NCBI GenBank assembly: GCA_009733575.1 | Contig: ML769506.1 | Coordinates: 62,001 to 126,000, forward strand | Direction: 5' to 3' | DNA length: 64,000 bases | From: Gymnopus androsaceus JB14 | Taxonomy: Eukaryota; Basidiomycota; Agaricomycetes; Agaricales; Omphalotaceae | Shown: one piece after another, positions 10,689-23,854 of the stretch | Layout: every line of letters starts with the position of its first letter | Numbering within the stretch: position 1 is the stretch's first letter | The notes under the pieces: generated by a model | The model's database searches: none | What the model saw: the letters and a program-made list of their open reading frames with translations, nothing else | What the model was told of the DNA's origin: nothing | Program-made: the position numbers and the translations under genes

Positions 10689-11498
10689 AGAAAATGTTGT
10701 CTCAAAAGCCGAAGGTTCTTGTTACCAAGTGAAAGGGAAACAAAAGGAGTATATTACACAAAGACCTTTTATATACTCGGGGAGCAACCACTTACGTTCG
10801 GTAAAATTTTATTTTCCATAAAAGGGTCTTCCTCCGAGCTTGAGTCTCCAGCGGACTCCTGAGTCTGTAACCTTGAAGCCTGAAGCCAATCCGCTTTGGT
10901 CGAACGTTTCCATTGCTTTGAACTCGTTGGCTCAAGTTTACGCACAAATCAGCAATACAAAGGTCAAAGTGTTGAAGTATTAGGTGGTCCAATACATTCA
11001 AATGTGACATGATTGCGCAGTGAGTGCATGCATCTTTGCTTTTATTTATTTACGTAAAGTGGCGCGCTACAGCTGCGCCACATCATTTGGCGTATACTTC
11101 AAGCTTAGCGGCTTGAGACGATATGGAATGTCAGCTTAGACTAGAGATTTGAGGCTCGTAGTCGAGAGCACACAGATAATCAGTTGAAGAAGTGCATCAT
11201 GTTTAACGGTTACGGACATGAACCTGCCTGACTCAATGACACTAGCTTCAATTGTCGTCACTATAGCGAAAGTCTGCAATGCACAGATAATTCAAGTATG
11301 CTGTCATACATGACAGTAACTATCTACAGTATATCTGTTCATACATGATAGTGAACTATCTACTACAGTATCTACTAACGAATAACAAAGATAGTACAGC
11401 TAAGTCAATACATCAGCATAACAAAATGGATCGACGTACGGATTGGTGATATATGAATAATATGTTTGTATATAGATATGTGGAATAGCAGTTGTCCA
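10689..11498. other. Intergenic, no gene seen
   Basis: AT-rich spacer. Contains a local repeat of CTATCTACAGTATAT / CTATCTACTACAGTATCTACT type near 11320-11375. The last part (11399-11499) would encode the lost C-terminus of the membrane protein below if its frameshift were absent. Confidence 0.45.
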
Positions 11499-11499
11499 G

Positions 11500-13107
11500 T
11501 CAACTGCCTGATACGAACCATCTGGTAGATTTCCTCATGGCAGAAAACGCCAGACCTATCAACACAACCTCCCAAGTGCATAATCACAAACGATCAGCAT
11601 AGAGCGACGAATGCTTACTATCGTTCCAGCCATGCGGTGAACGACTTCGATTATCGATGACTTAGCTACCGAAATCACACTGAACATTATCAGCGTGCCG
11701 ACATCCACGATTGAGTAGATACCTCCAGAGAAGTTGCTCGCGCTGTGTAGGAAAAGAATAGTCCCAAGCAACGAAATGGATCCCACCGAAGATGATGCCA
11801 ACAGCCAAACTCAATAGTTTATCCCAGGGCTTCTTAGGGTCAGGCTCCAAATCAGCTATCCGTTCAAAGGAAGATATTTTATTGTGGGAGCCTATTTTGA
11901 AGAGAGGGTGCTTGTTCGATGGGTGCTTGTTCGATGGGCTCCCTGGGTGCTTGTTCGATGAGCTCTCTGGGTCCTTGTCCGATGGGCTCCTGGTGATTCC
12001 GAGTCGGAGTCGTCCGAGTCGGGTCGGTAAGACCGAGACGGTCTAGAACCTGACCGGGTCGGAAGCCAATGAGTAGAAAGAGCCATACTATGATCGCCCC
12101 AAGGAACCACAAGGGCAATACGATGATGCTACAGGCGGCTCGCATTAGGCTTTGAACAGAGTCAAAGTGAAGTGAGACCGGCGGGACCGTGAACAACTTC
12201 CGTATTCTTTCAACGAAGTCTGGTGGTGGAGCGGTGTCTGAGCCATTGCCTAATTCATGAATGGGGCGCAATGAACCATTGCTTAATTCATGAATGGGTG
12301 AACCATTGCCTAATTCATGAATGGGAAGCTTGTGAATGGGAGGCTTGTGTACCGGTATCGGATGTATCACCCCCTGAGGCTTGTTCCACCACAACACATA
12401 GACAAAGCAATTTGTCACGGCAAAAGCAACTGTGAGGATCTCCAGCTGGGTGATAGCAAGATGATTTATACGCCGAACTACCAGTTGCACTATAAACCAT
12501 GCTGTCTGACCAATGGCAATTAGCTTTGGAAACCCGTCACTGCTGCTCCGAGCCTCAATCTCTTGTTTAGGTATTTCACCTATAGTGTCGGCGTGATTAT
12601 CGAATGTTGCTTCAGAGGTGACAGGGTCAGGTTGAGTGACGGAGTCAGGTTGAGTATGGCGCAGGACGCATATCGGCTTGTTCTTGTCTTTGTCCCATAG
12701 CGTGAACCCGCCCATGGTGGCAAAGAAACCATGTGCTAAGTGCCAATTATTCGCCTTATATTCTACAGTATATCGCCAGTCAGTGAAATTGACGTGCAGA
12801 AAACTAGAATTATGGACTGACTTGTTTTTAGTTTTCGCGCCGCGATCCATTGTCGGGCTGCCCAGAGGGTAATAACCTCCGGCGCAAGAAGCATCGCGAG
12901 CATGAGCCCTCCCTTGCGCAAAGTGTGCCCCCACTTCGGCTCATGGGACGCAGGCAGGTTTGGGCGTATTGAGACCCAAGTGCATGAAATCAAAACAGCG
13001 ATACAGCTCCAGATAATCGAAAGTCGAGTTCGACAACCCTGCATAGTATCGTCACAGGTATCAATGGAGCTTGGAGCAGAAGTTACGCTGGAAAGGATGA
13101 GACCCAT
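11500..13107 (-). CDS. Fungal multi-span membrane protein, 3' end frameshifted
   Basis: Minus-strand exons: 13107-12822, 12762 to about 11890, about 11877-11723, 11679-11619, 11568-11500. It belongs to an agaricomycete integral-membrane family that I recognise by wording only: TCDDTMQGC near the start, WSCIAVLISCTWVSIRPN, EVITLWAARQW, HGFFATMGGF, GQTAWFIVQ, LEILTVAFAVTNCFVYVLWWNKP, and WDKLLSLAVGIIFGGIH. About five to six hydrophobic segments; function unknown. Exon 2 contains two coding minisatellites. The junction to exon 3 could not be resolved in frame. In the last exon an extra T near 11528 breaks the family ending (LPDGSYQAVDWTTAIPHI in another frame), so translation now stops at 11500. 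Confidence 0.6.
11900..11975. repeat. Coding minisatellite, EPIEQAP units
   Basis: Repeats of a GGGTGCTTGTTCGATGGG-type unit, read on the minus strand as REPIEQAP / IEQAP, in the C-terminal tail of the membrane protein. Confidence 0.7.
12240..12345. repeat. Coding minisatellite, PIHELGNGS units
   Basis: Three to four copies of a CCATTGCCTAATTCATGAAT unit, read on the minus strand as PIHELGNGS / PIHELSNGS, in the loop that follows the WWNKPQGV segment of the membrane protein. Confidence 0.75.
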
Positions 13108-13139
13108 GGCGGTATAAGAGATGAGAGTGAAGGATCCGC

Positions 13140-13800
13140 CCCGAACCGCTCTTGCTTTTAAACAAATCTGAAGGCGTTACATATCTACTGGATTGAGGAA
13201 ATTCTGCATAGTATCTAATGGATAATGGATACCTCCCGACCCGGTCTTGGTCTAAACTTGAATCTTGCTTGAATCATGCAATTCTTGAAGTCAAGGGAAC
13301 CCTCAACTTTCAGAACAACGACAACAGCTTTGCAATCCAACTACAGTAAGATATTAGCGCTTTGACCCTCGGCAGCTATCCTTTGTTGCATTAAACAGGC
13401 AACATTCCCAAGATAGCTATTGCCTGCATGTCACTCTTTGCCGATTTAATACACCTTTGCGTTGAAGGACAGTGTACTAGACTGTTCCGAGGATCTTGTT
13501 GCATTCGCCCATGGATACAAGGAAAGAAAGTTCGAAGAATTCAGCGGGAACGCTTGATCGATTCTTTAACAGATACTCTTGACGGTTATACTGTATAAAA
13601 TTGCGAACACAAATAGAGACGAAGTCAGATCGAAGCTTGGGTTCAAGGTCGTTCCAAGAAATCTGATTCTGGAAGTCTTGTTGGAGGAGAGTGTTTAGAA
13701 AGCTGTTACTCCGAGTCAGCTGGATGGAAGATTGGAACCTTTGGCTGACTCACTACTTGGGAGTAATTTTGTCTAACAGAAAGAGCGGAACCTTTGATGG
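13140..13800. repeat. Dispersed direct repeat, left copy
   Basis: About 650 bases closely similar, same orientation, to about 16620-17290. Shared landmarks include AATCTGAAGGCGTTACATAT, TTGAATCATGCAATTCTTGA and GTCAGCTGGATGGAAGATTG. Parts read like old coding sequence (YKIANT..DEVRSKLG) but stops are frequent in both copies. No known element ends were found. Confidence 0.7.
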
Positions 13801-14750
13801 CTGATTGTGTATCACTTGCCCCCGCCTTGATTGTGGATCACAATGGAGATGCAATATGTCTTGAGATAGAAGTTGCGTGCGTGGCAAATCACACACTCGC
13901 AACACTGCTTGAGCGTTTCAAGATTTGTGGTAAGATTTTAATAAGTAGATCATTATTAAGTCCAAAGATTTTCGAACTTTGTTTTTATTTGCTGAATGAA
14001 GGGCTATGCGAAGGACTTAGTAAGGCTGAGTCGCCACTGAGAAAGCTGCATTGTGCCTAGTTGTCCATTCATTCTCGGCCCAAAAAAACAAGTTCAGAAG
14101 ACTGTCGACCTGTAGAACTATGTGCAACAGGCATTAAGTCTTAGATCTTCCTTCTCAGCGGCGTCACTCGCTAATTTGTTTTCTAGAATAAGCGCATATG
14201 TCATGGCCTGATTTGACTAAAGATTATTAAGTGTGCTTGTACTTACTAGAATTGTGTCTAGTTCTAGGCCGACGGTTAAGGGGTTGGTCAATGAAGACTC
14301 GGACGGAGGGACGAATTAGGGTTCGGACCCGGAGGAGAGGAGGGAACTTGGAAGAAGGAATACTTACCATATCACAAAAATGGCTTGGTTTCAGATCCAT
14401 TCAATGATTCAACAGCACTATGGTGTCGCGCTTCATACGCATATACACACGTATGAATTCGCGACAAGTTCCTTGGACTTACCATAGCGACATTACACTA
14501 CATACTTACCAGTTATCAGTGCTCCCAGGCACGCTTTGTTCCTTGCTACTTATTGTTACTAGCATAAACATTGTATTAGCCATAGATGCATAGGGGACTT
14601 GGTACGTAGAAAACCAGTGGCGTATCGAGACACAGCAAAGAGATTTTCCCTACTTCCCAATATACCTACTCCTTACTAGCCCTCTCGAACCCGAAGCACG
14701 TTCTCGTTTGCACACGAGACCAATCTTTACAATGGTTGACTGCTTTGGTT
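13801..14750. other. Intergenic with a partial MITE-like end
   Basis: About 14070-14140 (GGCCCAAAAAAACAAGTTCA, then CCTGTAGAACTATGTGCAACAGGC) resembles the right end of the MITE at 42617-42812; no matching left end was found nearby. Otherwise nothing recognisable. Confidence 0.4.
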
Positions 14751-14754
14751 GTAA

Positions 14755-16085
14755 TGAGATCGTAAAGGAATCATGGAATTAAGGAGCTAGAGCAGGGTGC
14801 AGCTCAAGCGGAACAGAGGAAGAGACGATAAATGATTGTGCTGAGGCAAATTCTAGTACCAAGTAGGTAAATTCTACAATACTCAATAGCTTAGCATGGG
14901 TAGCTCATAGTAATACAACGACAAATGATACTGATACATGAGAGGAGTAACGAGTCCACCTATAGGTAGCCAGCCTATAGCATGTTCCACCTTCATCGGA
15001 CTGTCAAGCTAGTTAGAGGCCTCGCCAGCGTGCCTCCCTGGACTTTCCAAGATGGAGTCTGCGCCGATGCAAATGCGTTCGAGGACCCGGGGTGAAGACT
15101 ACCACTCCTGTGAAGCGCCCCAGCTGACTCCGCAGGAGATGTACGCGATAGTAAAATGGACGCGCATGAGATAGCACTCGAATTCGACGCGTCTTTCCAC
15201 AGGAGTGAGGAACCATATGACGCGTCAAAAGACTCGAAGGATTGCAGGTATGCAGGGCACACGTGCTACGTTCCATGGTCAGGATGGATGAAATCCTTAT
15301 GTTCGGAAGCGCTGTGGACAAAGGAGAGCAGCACCGGGAGCTACCAAGTTGGCAAAGAACGCACAGATGAGACCTTTCCCAAAGCTTCCAAAGATGGACC
15401 ACTGTCCAATCCCGGAACAAGAGTACTGGGCAGCGCGCTACCTTGAGCGATTTGCTCCCAGTAAGCCTCGAAACTTGGTGATGGAGCATTCGAGGTGCAC
15501 TTCTCCCAGCGCCCCCTCGAGCTCAAGCATCCCTGGCCCATCGTGGCGTCGTTAAACGAGTCTCGATCGACAGACAACTTCAAGTTGGGAATAAAAACAG
15601 GCGTGCTACCGCTCCCGCTCCCACTTCCACCTGTATCGACGTTCTGTCCAGTTTTGGGGTCATAACCATGCAATCTCCTCCTGTGTCGTGTAAGTGAGCC
15701 TGGGTCATTGGTAGTGAAAGAACAATCGGGGCAAGCTCGGGGTTTTGTGTACTGTGGCGTTATGAATCAATAAATAATACCAGCGATAACGCCTGGAACA
15801 CCTACTGTGTATGCATATGCGTTACAACGTTGCTATTCTGTGTGCTTTCGTAGGTACAATTCAGCCAAGTACATTTGAATTTCCTAACAAACAAACGTAG
15901 AAAAGGTATCGGTAAAGATCGAAATTTAGAGAGAGCGATGAGCCTGAAGCAACGCACACTTGATTGTGAATGCGCATATGACGAGCTAAATCATTCCTGC
16001 GTTGGATAATGGTATGCAGACTTCACATTCGACCGGACCACCGCCAGTAGTGGCGGCGTACTATGTACACCATAAAAACGGATCG
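14755..16085 (-). pseudogene. Broken C2H2 zinc-finger gene, inverted duplicate
   Basis: This is an inverted, diverged copy of about 40690-41990. Reading on the minus strand, the exon with the first finger is present but one C is missing in GTCTGCATACC, which shifts the frame inside the first zinc finger. The first coding exon (MPREANK in the sister copy) is absent because similarity ends at about 16085. The third finger and its downstream part are open (HGYDPKTGQN, then a Gly/Ser run and PSPSFEAYWEQ), and remain open longer than in the sister copy, ending at 15341. Together this looks like a dead duplicate that kept a longer C-terminal frame than its sister. Confidence 0.7.
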
Positions 16086-16126
16086 ACGTTAAGAAAGGCA
16101 GAGAGAGGTAAGAAACAAGCGAGTCA

Positions 16127-16270
16127 CAACGAGAACTGCCCCAGCGGAGAGTTGAGTACGTTGATAGGTATCGATGTGAAACATAAAGCGCGCTTCGAAG
16201 AAACGGGTTTCCTGACGCTTACTATACTCGTCGTAGTAAGCTCCAGACGTACATTTGCATTCATTTGTTG
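16127..16270. repeat. Short direct repeat, left copy
   Basis: GAACTGCCCCAGCGGAGAGT to ACGTACATTTGCATTCATTT, repeated with changes at about 17345-17488, same orientation. Non-coding as far as can be seen. Confidence 0.7.
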
Positions 16271-16619
16271 TAGTACATGAATACAACAAGGATGACGGTC
16301 AAATTCTTGCAATCACTTCTCAGCCGCCATCAGGTTCACTTCAAGCAGATGGACGCAAAGCAGTACACAATAAAGATAAAGGGAATGAAAGCCCCATTGA
16401 GGCTCCTCCCAGTGCGCTCCCAGTCTCGAGGCCTCATTATCATGGCTGATCCCTTTGTAGCTCTTGTGCCTGGTAGTAGGGAGTATGCAGCCCAGGTGAA
16501 TCTTCATGATCTTTTTACTCTCAGTGCAGTCCTTGAAACCTTCCTCATAGTTGAGCTGCAATGAAATATACGACACTCTGTATTGCGAGAACTGTCGGGG
16601 TCTGTGGGGAGAGTGAAGG
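16271..16619. other. Unassigned stretch between repeats
   Basis: Contains overlapping open frames on both strands (for example plus 16277-16564) with no motif, signal or family resemblance. No gene is supported. Confidence 0.4.
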
Positions 16620-17290
16620 ATCAACCCACTCTTGCTTTTGAAAAAATCTGAAGGCGTTACATATCTACTGGATTGCAACCATCAGAGGGAATTCTGCATA
16701 TACCCTTCGACCTGGCCTTGGTATACGACTTGAATCTTGCTTGAATCATGCAATTCTTGAAGTCAAGGGAACCCTCGACTTTCAGAACAACGTCAACAGC
16801 TTTGCAATCCAACTATTAGCGCTTTGACCCTCGGCAGCTATCCTTTGTTGCATTAAACAGGCAACATTCCCAAGATAGCTATTGTCTGCACATCACTCTT
16901 TACCGATTTAATACGCCTTTGCCTTGAAAAACAGTGTACCAGACTGTTCCGATCTCGTTGCATTCGCCCATGAATACAAGGAAAGAAAGTTCAAAGAACT
17001 CAGCGGGAACGCTTCATCGATTCTTTAACAGATACGCTTGACGGTAATACTGTATAAAATTGCGAACACAAGTGGAGACGAAGTCAGGTCGAAGCTTGGG
17101 TTCACTGAGGTCGTTCCAAGACATCTGATTCTGGCGTGCTGGTGTCTTGTTGGAGGAGAGCGTTCAGAAAGTTGTTACTGTACTCCGAGTCAGCTGGATG
17201 GAAGATTGGAACCTTTGGCTGATTCACTACTTGAAGTAATCTTGTCTAAAGAGCGGAACCTTTGAACCTTTGTTGGTTGATTGTGGATCA
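16620..17290. repeat. Dispersed direct repeat, right copy
   Basis: Partner of 13140-13800. Small insertions and deletions distinguish the two copies, so the duplication is not very recent. An open frame at 17038-17265 corresponds to a stretch interrupted by stops in the left copy. Confidence 0.7.
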
Positions 17291-17344
17291 CTTGATTGTG
17301 TATCACACTGGAGGTTTGAAGCATCAGATTTTTTGTGGTAGTTT

Positions 17345-17488
17345 CTCTGAGAACTGCCCCAGCGGAGAGTTGAGTACGTTGATAGGTATCGATACGAAAC
17401 ATAAGCGTGCTTTGAAGAAACCGGAATTTTCTTGCCGCTTACTATACTCGTAGTAGTAAGGTCCAGACGTACATTTGCATTCATTTGT
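17345..17488. repeat. Short direct repeat, right copy
   Basis: Partner of 16127-16270; lies immediately after the right copy of the larger repeat. Confidence 0.65.
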
Positions 17489-17687
17489 TCAACGACCAAG
17501 AAACTCTAAGCAACAGCGAATGTAACTATGTAAAAAATAATTTCAGCTTGCAAAATTATATATGTATATTGGCTTACTGTATCAGCAAGGACAGGGCCTG
17601 CTTCCAAAGAGGCCCAAAAGAAATCACTACATAGCTAATTAGAAAGCAAGGAAGACAAGACATAAATCAACGAGCCTCCACATAAAA

Positions 17688-18629
17688 TTACTGGCTACGC
17701 TTCGAACGAGGGATTTCACGTTGCCTTTCCCATTCGATCTTCCACCTCTGCCATTCATCCTCTCGGCCACCATCCGACCAGACTGCCCATCCATCTCGAA
17801 TTTGAAGCCAGGAAGAAATTGGGTTCGATACAAGAAACGTCTTGAAATTTCCCAAGATGGAATTTGGATAATGTCTTGGTATCAGTTCAGAGCATACATA
17901 GCAGAGCGCTCCACAGACTACGCCAATACCATATCCCCAGAAAATCTGGTGCGGGGTATGATATTGCAAGTGATACCTGTGCAAGCGTGAGCCGACTGGA
18001 ATAATATATACATGCATGCCACATACCTCGAATAGGCCACTGAGAGTCCCCATGCTGAAACGGCTACGTAGACAAGAATGCGCCATGCTTGATCCAGGAA
18101 AGGAGATCCCGTTGAAGAAAACCGATGGCGGAAGTAGAGATGGAATATCAGGAACGTCGAAAAGTAACCCATGTACTGGCTATGCGAACTGGGAAAGCCA
18201 TACCCGTTCCCTAAACTTCCTGAAACCTAGTCTGTCAACTATCAAACAGTAAGGATGAACAGGGGAACATACCATCTGGCCTGTCTTGTTTGATCATCCG
18301 TTTCAAAATCCAGTTGAAGCCTTCGTTGGCGAACTGACCAGCCCACATGCAAATTACAAGGAATTCGCGCGTCTGGACAGCTAGCGAAGCATATGCTGCC
18401 TTTTTTTCGTTAAATCCTTGATAAAATATGCTATTAACGAGTTTACCATGAGTAGAATTGGGCTCAAAGTGACCAGGGCCAGGGCCAGCGAAAGGAAGGA
18501 ATTGTCATCGTCTGGCAGTTGAAATCGTTAGAGGTACATTCTTCCTTTCGAACAAAGGTACCCACATAGAACGTGCGTTAGATCCAAGGATGCTTGTGGA
18601 CCTGGAGTTCTAGAATGAGAACCGAACAT
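17688..18629 (-). CDS. CAX4: Dolichyldiphosphatase
   Basis: Minus-strand exons 18629-18566, 18511-18447, 18399-18273, 18210-18027, 17976-17688; all phases agree, 242 residues. The three PAP2 phosphatase signatures are in order: KRMIKQDRP, then GYGFPSSHSQYMG, then SRYHLQYHTPHQIFWG, with the catalytic His in PSSH and in YHT (family knowledge). Four or so hydrophobic segments fit an ER membrane enzyme that removes the terminal phosphate of dolichyl diphosphate, recycling the lipid carrier after N-glycan transfer. The YHTPHQIFWG wording is typical of fungal CAX4/DOLPP1. Divergent from the phosphoglucomutase gene with only about 100 bases between start codons. Confidence 0.93.
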
Positions 18630-18732
18630 TTTTGAGATGAACGTTGTAAGTTATGGCACTGACAGCAGTAATGCGCCACGCGAGAAATATTTAAGCGCTC
18701 CAAGTACGCCACTTGCACCTTCAACTCCAACA
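18630..18732. promoter_or_regulatory. Shared divergent promoter CAX4 / PGM
   Basis: 103 bases separate the two start codons, so both promoters must lie here and in the first transcribed bases. An AATATTTAAG element near 18685 is placed as a TATA-like box for the plus-strand gene. Confidence 0.5.
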
Positions 18733-20718
<1,986 letters not shown>

Positions 20719-20899
20719 AGTTTTAGCTAACCAGATTTCACTGCAGTAATCTCGTCGATAATATTGAACAAAATTAGTTGCTTGCCGGTGTATTATATAT
20801 CTCACTTTTACATAGAATAGTGGAAGGAAATAAATTGTCAGCTGAATTTTGAAGGGCTAATGCTAAAAAACTACATGTATATAGTGAGATTTATTCGTT

Positions 20900-22177
20900 C
20901 TAGAGTTTGCCTTTATCGCCAACACCTTCGAACACTTCTGTAAAGGACCTTCCTATCTCACCGAGCATGTCCTGCGTTACTAGACCCCGACCTTCCTTTT
21001 TGAACGCAAGTCGACTGGCAGTTCGAGTAACCATGCTACCCGCTGTTGCTGCTAGCAGGGGCATCCTAGAGGCTGCGATCTTGCCATCTCTGAGGATTTT
21101 GTCAAGTGTCAACAATGCGTAATTTATGAAGGATATATTACCCAAACGCTCCCTCTTCATAACATTTGCCGAATGCTAAGAATGTCCCAACAGCACCGCT
21201 CAGGATGTCTCCCTGACCACCGCATCGCTTCAACCCGCCCTCAACATCAACCTCGATGACTTCCTTGGTCTTCTCCTTCGCCTCATCCTTCGTATTGATC
21301 TGGCTTTTCTCCGTATCCGCAGCATCTCCAGTGGTGTCCACAGCGATGACATCTTTTGCACCTTTCTGCAACACCGCGACTCCCCCGAGCTCTCTCGAGA
21401 TCGTCTCTGCGCGCTGGTCCGCGGGGGTGTTCGGATCGATACCAACTTGCTCCGACAGACGTTTGAATTCTACAACATTTGGTGTTAGCACCGCACGGCG
21501 GTAGCCTTTGATCAACGAAAGGTCCTTTCCGACGAGCAATAGCGCATCGGCATCGAGTACCAAGAACATCCCTCTTTCACGAGCGATGTTTAGTGCGAGC
21601 TTGGCAAAGTCTTGCATGTAGGGTTCGCGTCCCAGTCCTGGGCCAATGATCAAGACATGGAGGCGCGATAAAAGGGAGCTGAGTTCGGGCTTGACGTCGG
21701 ACGGAGATCTAGCGCGAATCAGAGCTTGAATCATCTAAAACAGCCGAAACAGACTGACAAATCTTCACGAAGGATTGGATGTACTATTAGATCTGGGGAG
21801 TATGACTTTATCGCGCCAGCTGCGGTTGGTGAGCATATTACATGGGACAGATCTACGCCCTGTGCACGATCTTAGTAAACGGATTAATTGGGTAGGAAAA
21901 AGACGTACGAATCGCAAGGCGGACATTGCTGCGAAAAATGGAGCTCCGGTATAGCTGCATTCGCATTTAATGAGTCGATAGCGACTTTGAACCAACCCAG
22001 CTTACTCTAAAGCCCCACCCAGGACTCCCACTCGACCTGGGGAAGAAACAGATTAGAATTGAACGATTCGGTGGGGGAAGATGAGAACGGATAACCTGAT
22101 TGGCCTTTGTGAAGGGTTCCATTAAGAGGCGGGATAATCTGTTTTATTTGCTCGAATAATGCCCTGGGGACAGGCAT
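20900..22177 (-). CDS. ATP-dependent (S)-NAD(P)H-hydrate dehydratase
   Basis: Minus-strand exons 22177-22096, 22036-22006 (31 bases), 21954-21909, 21859-21759, 21708-21142, 21089-20900; all phases agree, 338 residues. The enzyme repairs hydrated NADH/NADPH, working with the NAXE epimerase. Ribokinase-like fold signatures: [42 protein letters not shown] and the ATP/Mg loop [10 protein letters not shown]. The stretch [20 protein letters not shown] inside the sheet region is a fungal-type charged insert. One intron uses a GTCAGT donor. Start at 22177 (MPVPRALF) preferred over an in-frame ATG 51 bases upstream because it matches the usual N-terminus; convergent with PGM. Confidence 0.93.
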
Positions 22178-22475
22178 CGTAGAGTAGTAATGATGGAGGT
22201 AGTGATAGTAGAACTGAAGGTTGCTCATAGCTTAATGACATCAGCGTTTATTAAGTGAAGCGCCACACTTTCCAGATGCGATATTCAAGAAAATGCTCGA
22301 TACTCTGACGATGAGCACTCCTACTCATAGAGCTACTTAGGTCGTTTTTTCCATTGGAAAATTCAACGATTCACTTTTTATTTTCTTGTACGCGCTACTA
22401 ATATATAATATCTCCTAACAGACAGCACACTTGCCATGTTATACTTAATAACAGTGGGAGCTTCTAGTACGGTCA

Positions 22476-23657
22476 CTAATAATCGGAATTGCACTCAGTC
22501 AGTCCCTGATCCAAAGCCAGAGTGCCCCGAAAGCATAATGCCCCACCAATCCGTACGGCAGGAGCATCCCTTTGTAGCATACTCCAGCCGTGATATTGGT
22601 ACTGCTTGAGAAAAGAAAATGTCCCCTCCGATCGCTCATTGACTGTTCCTTGGATAGTGAACGGCCCATGTTGATCCTCACCCTCTCCGGTGAGCTCATG
22701 GGTGTGGTGCAGCGTGTGATGCACTGGCGAAAGACGTAGGGTTATGTACATTGGCTCGTCACATCGCGTTGATCAGTTCTGGTCATATCATCAGAGGATC
22801 CGCGCAAAATAGTTGACGAGCGCGCCTTACCCGTATGTATAATAACCCGTCCAGTTATGTGTACCCCCAAATTGCGCGAGACATTGCGCGAGGTAGTTCG
22901 GGGACGCTGGTGTTAGAGTCGGGAGCATAGTGGGTAGGAGTGGAGGTTGTATGTTTTTCAGGAAATCGATCATTGCAATGTGTACCGTCTGGTATAGAGC
23001 TTGTTTTGAAGTAATTTTCTCTCCGTTCTCGGGCAGAGCATCAGCTCAAAGAAGATCGATGAGATACTTGTGCTCACTGTTAAGCGGTAATGGTTCGTTT
23101 GGCCTCGCCGAACACTGTTCAGGACAATGACCATCCTGGCTCGGATGGGCTGGATGGGCTGGTACTGCAGCACTGCAGATACCAATGCCAATTCTGTGGT
23201 ATCTGCTGTGAGATCCTTGAAAGAGATGACAGCGCGACCAGCTGGGGATCCGGCGACACGTTTGATATTATGCTCGACTACGCTTGAGTCAGCGACAGTC
23301 CGGGGAGACTACGACCCACATACCATGCTCGACTACCATCTCCTTCAGCAGCTCGAATCTTTCACCCGAAAGAGCTGCGTCTCGGAGGCAGTCTTCACGT
23401 CGCCGCAGCTCCAGTAAAGCGTCAAAAGTTGGATCCCGATGAAAATCATGCAAGTCGAAGCGGCTGGCGAACACATTCAACCAGATAGTGGGGGTTTCGA
23501 AAACAATTTGATGAAGGTCGCGGCATGTACAAGCCAGAGGGACCAAGCTGGATGAGTCACCACCGTCGGTGAGTGCATTGCAGATGGAAAGTAGAATGTC
23601 GTTGGGGAGGGTAGTTATGATGGCAGGAGACACAAAATGACTTGCTTGGCCTCCCAT
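22476..23657 (-). CDS. F-box protein, frameshifted near the end
   Basis: Minus-strand exons 23657-23324, 23277-23078, 22988-22831 and about 22763-22476. The F-box (residues about 15-60) reads ITTLPNDILLSICNAL... LACTCRDLHQIVFETPTIWLNV and would bind Skp1 in an SCF ubiquitin ligase. The last exon has the fungal HELTGEGEDQHGPFTIQGTV region. Two problems: the third-to-fourth exon join does not keep frame with any AG found, and after HGWSM one extra base (near 22580) shifts the family-like ending, which in the other frame reads YKGMLLPYGLVGHYAFGALW. Either a decaying paralogue or a local sequence error. Confidence 0.6.
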
Positions 23658-23854
23658 ACTTGATCTATTTGCACTTAGATTCCCGGTCCCGTTCTCTAGC
23701 GTTCTCTACATGATCTGCATTTGATGAACAGTCATGGGCGTTGGGCGTCTATCACACCTTAAGGCTCTAAGCGCTCCTATCAAATGCTAGTCTGGCAATA
23801 AACGAGTAATTACTCCCCATAGGTATATAAGTTTATTTACTAGTACACTTCGAG

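Noticed and set aside
13140..17290. Direct duplications as LTRs of a retrotransposon
   Set aside because: No TG...CA ends, primer-binding site, polypurine tract or gag/pol sequence between them was found.
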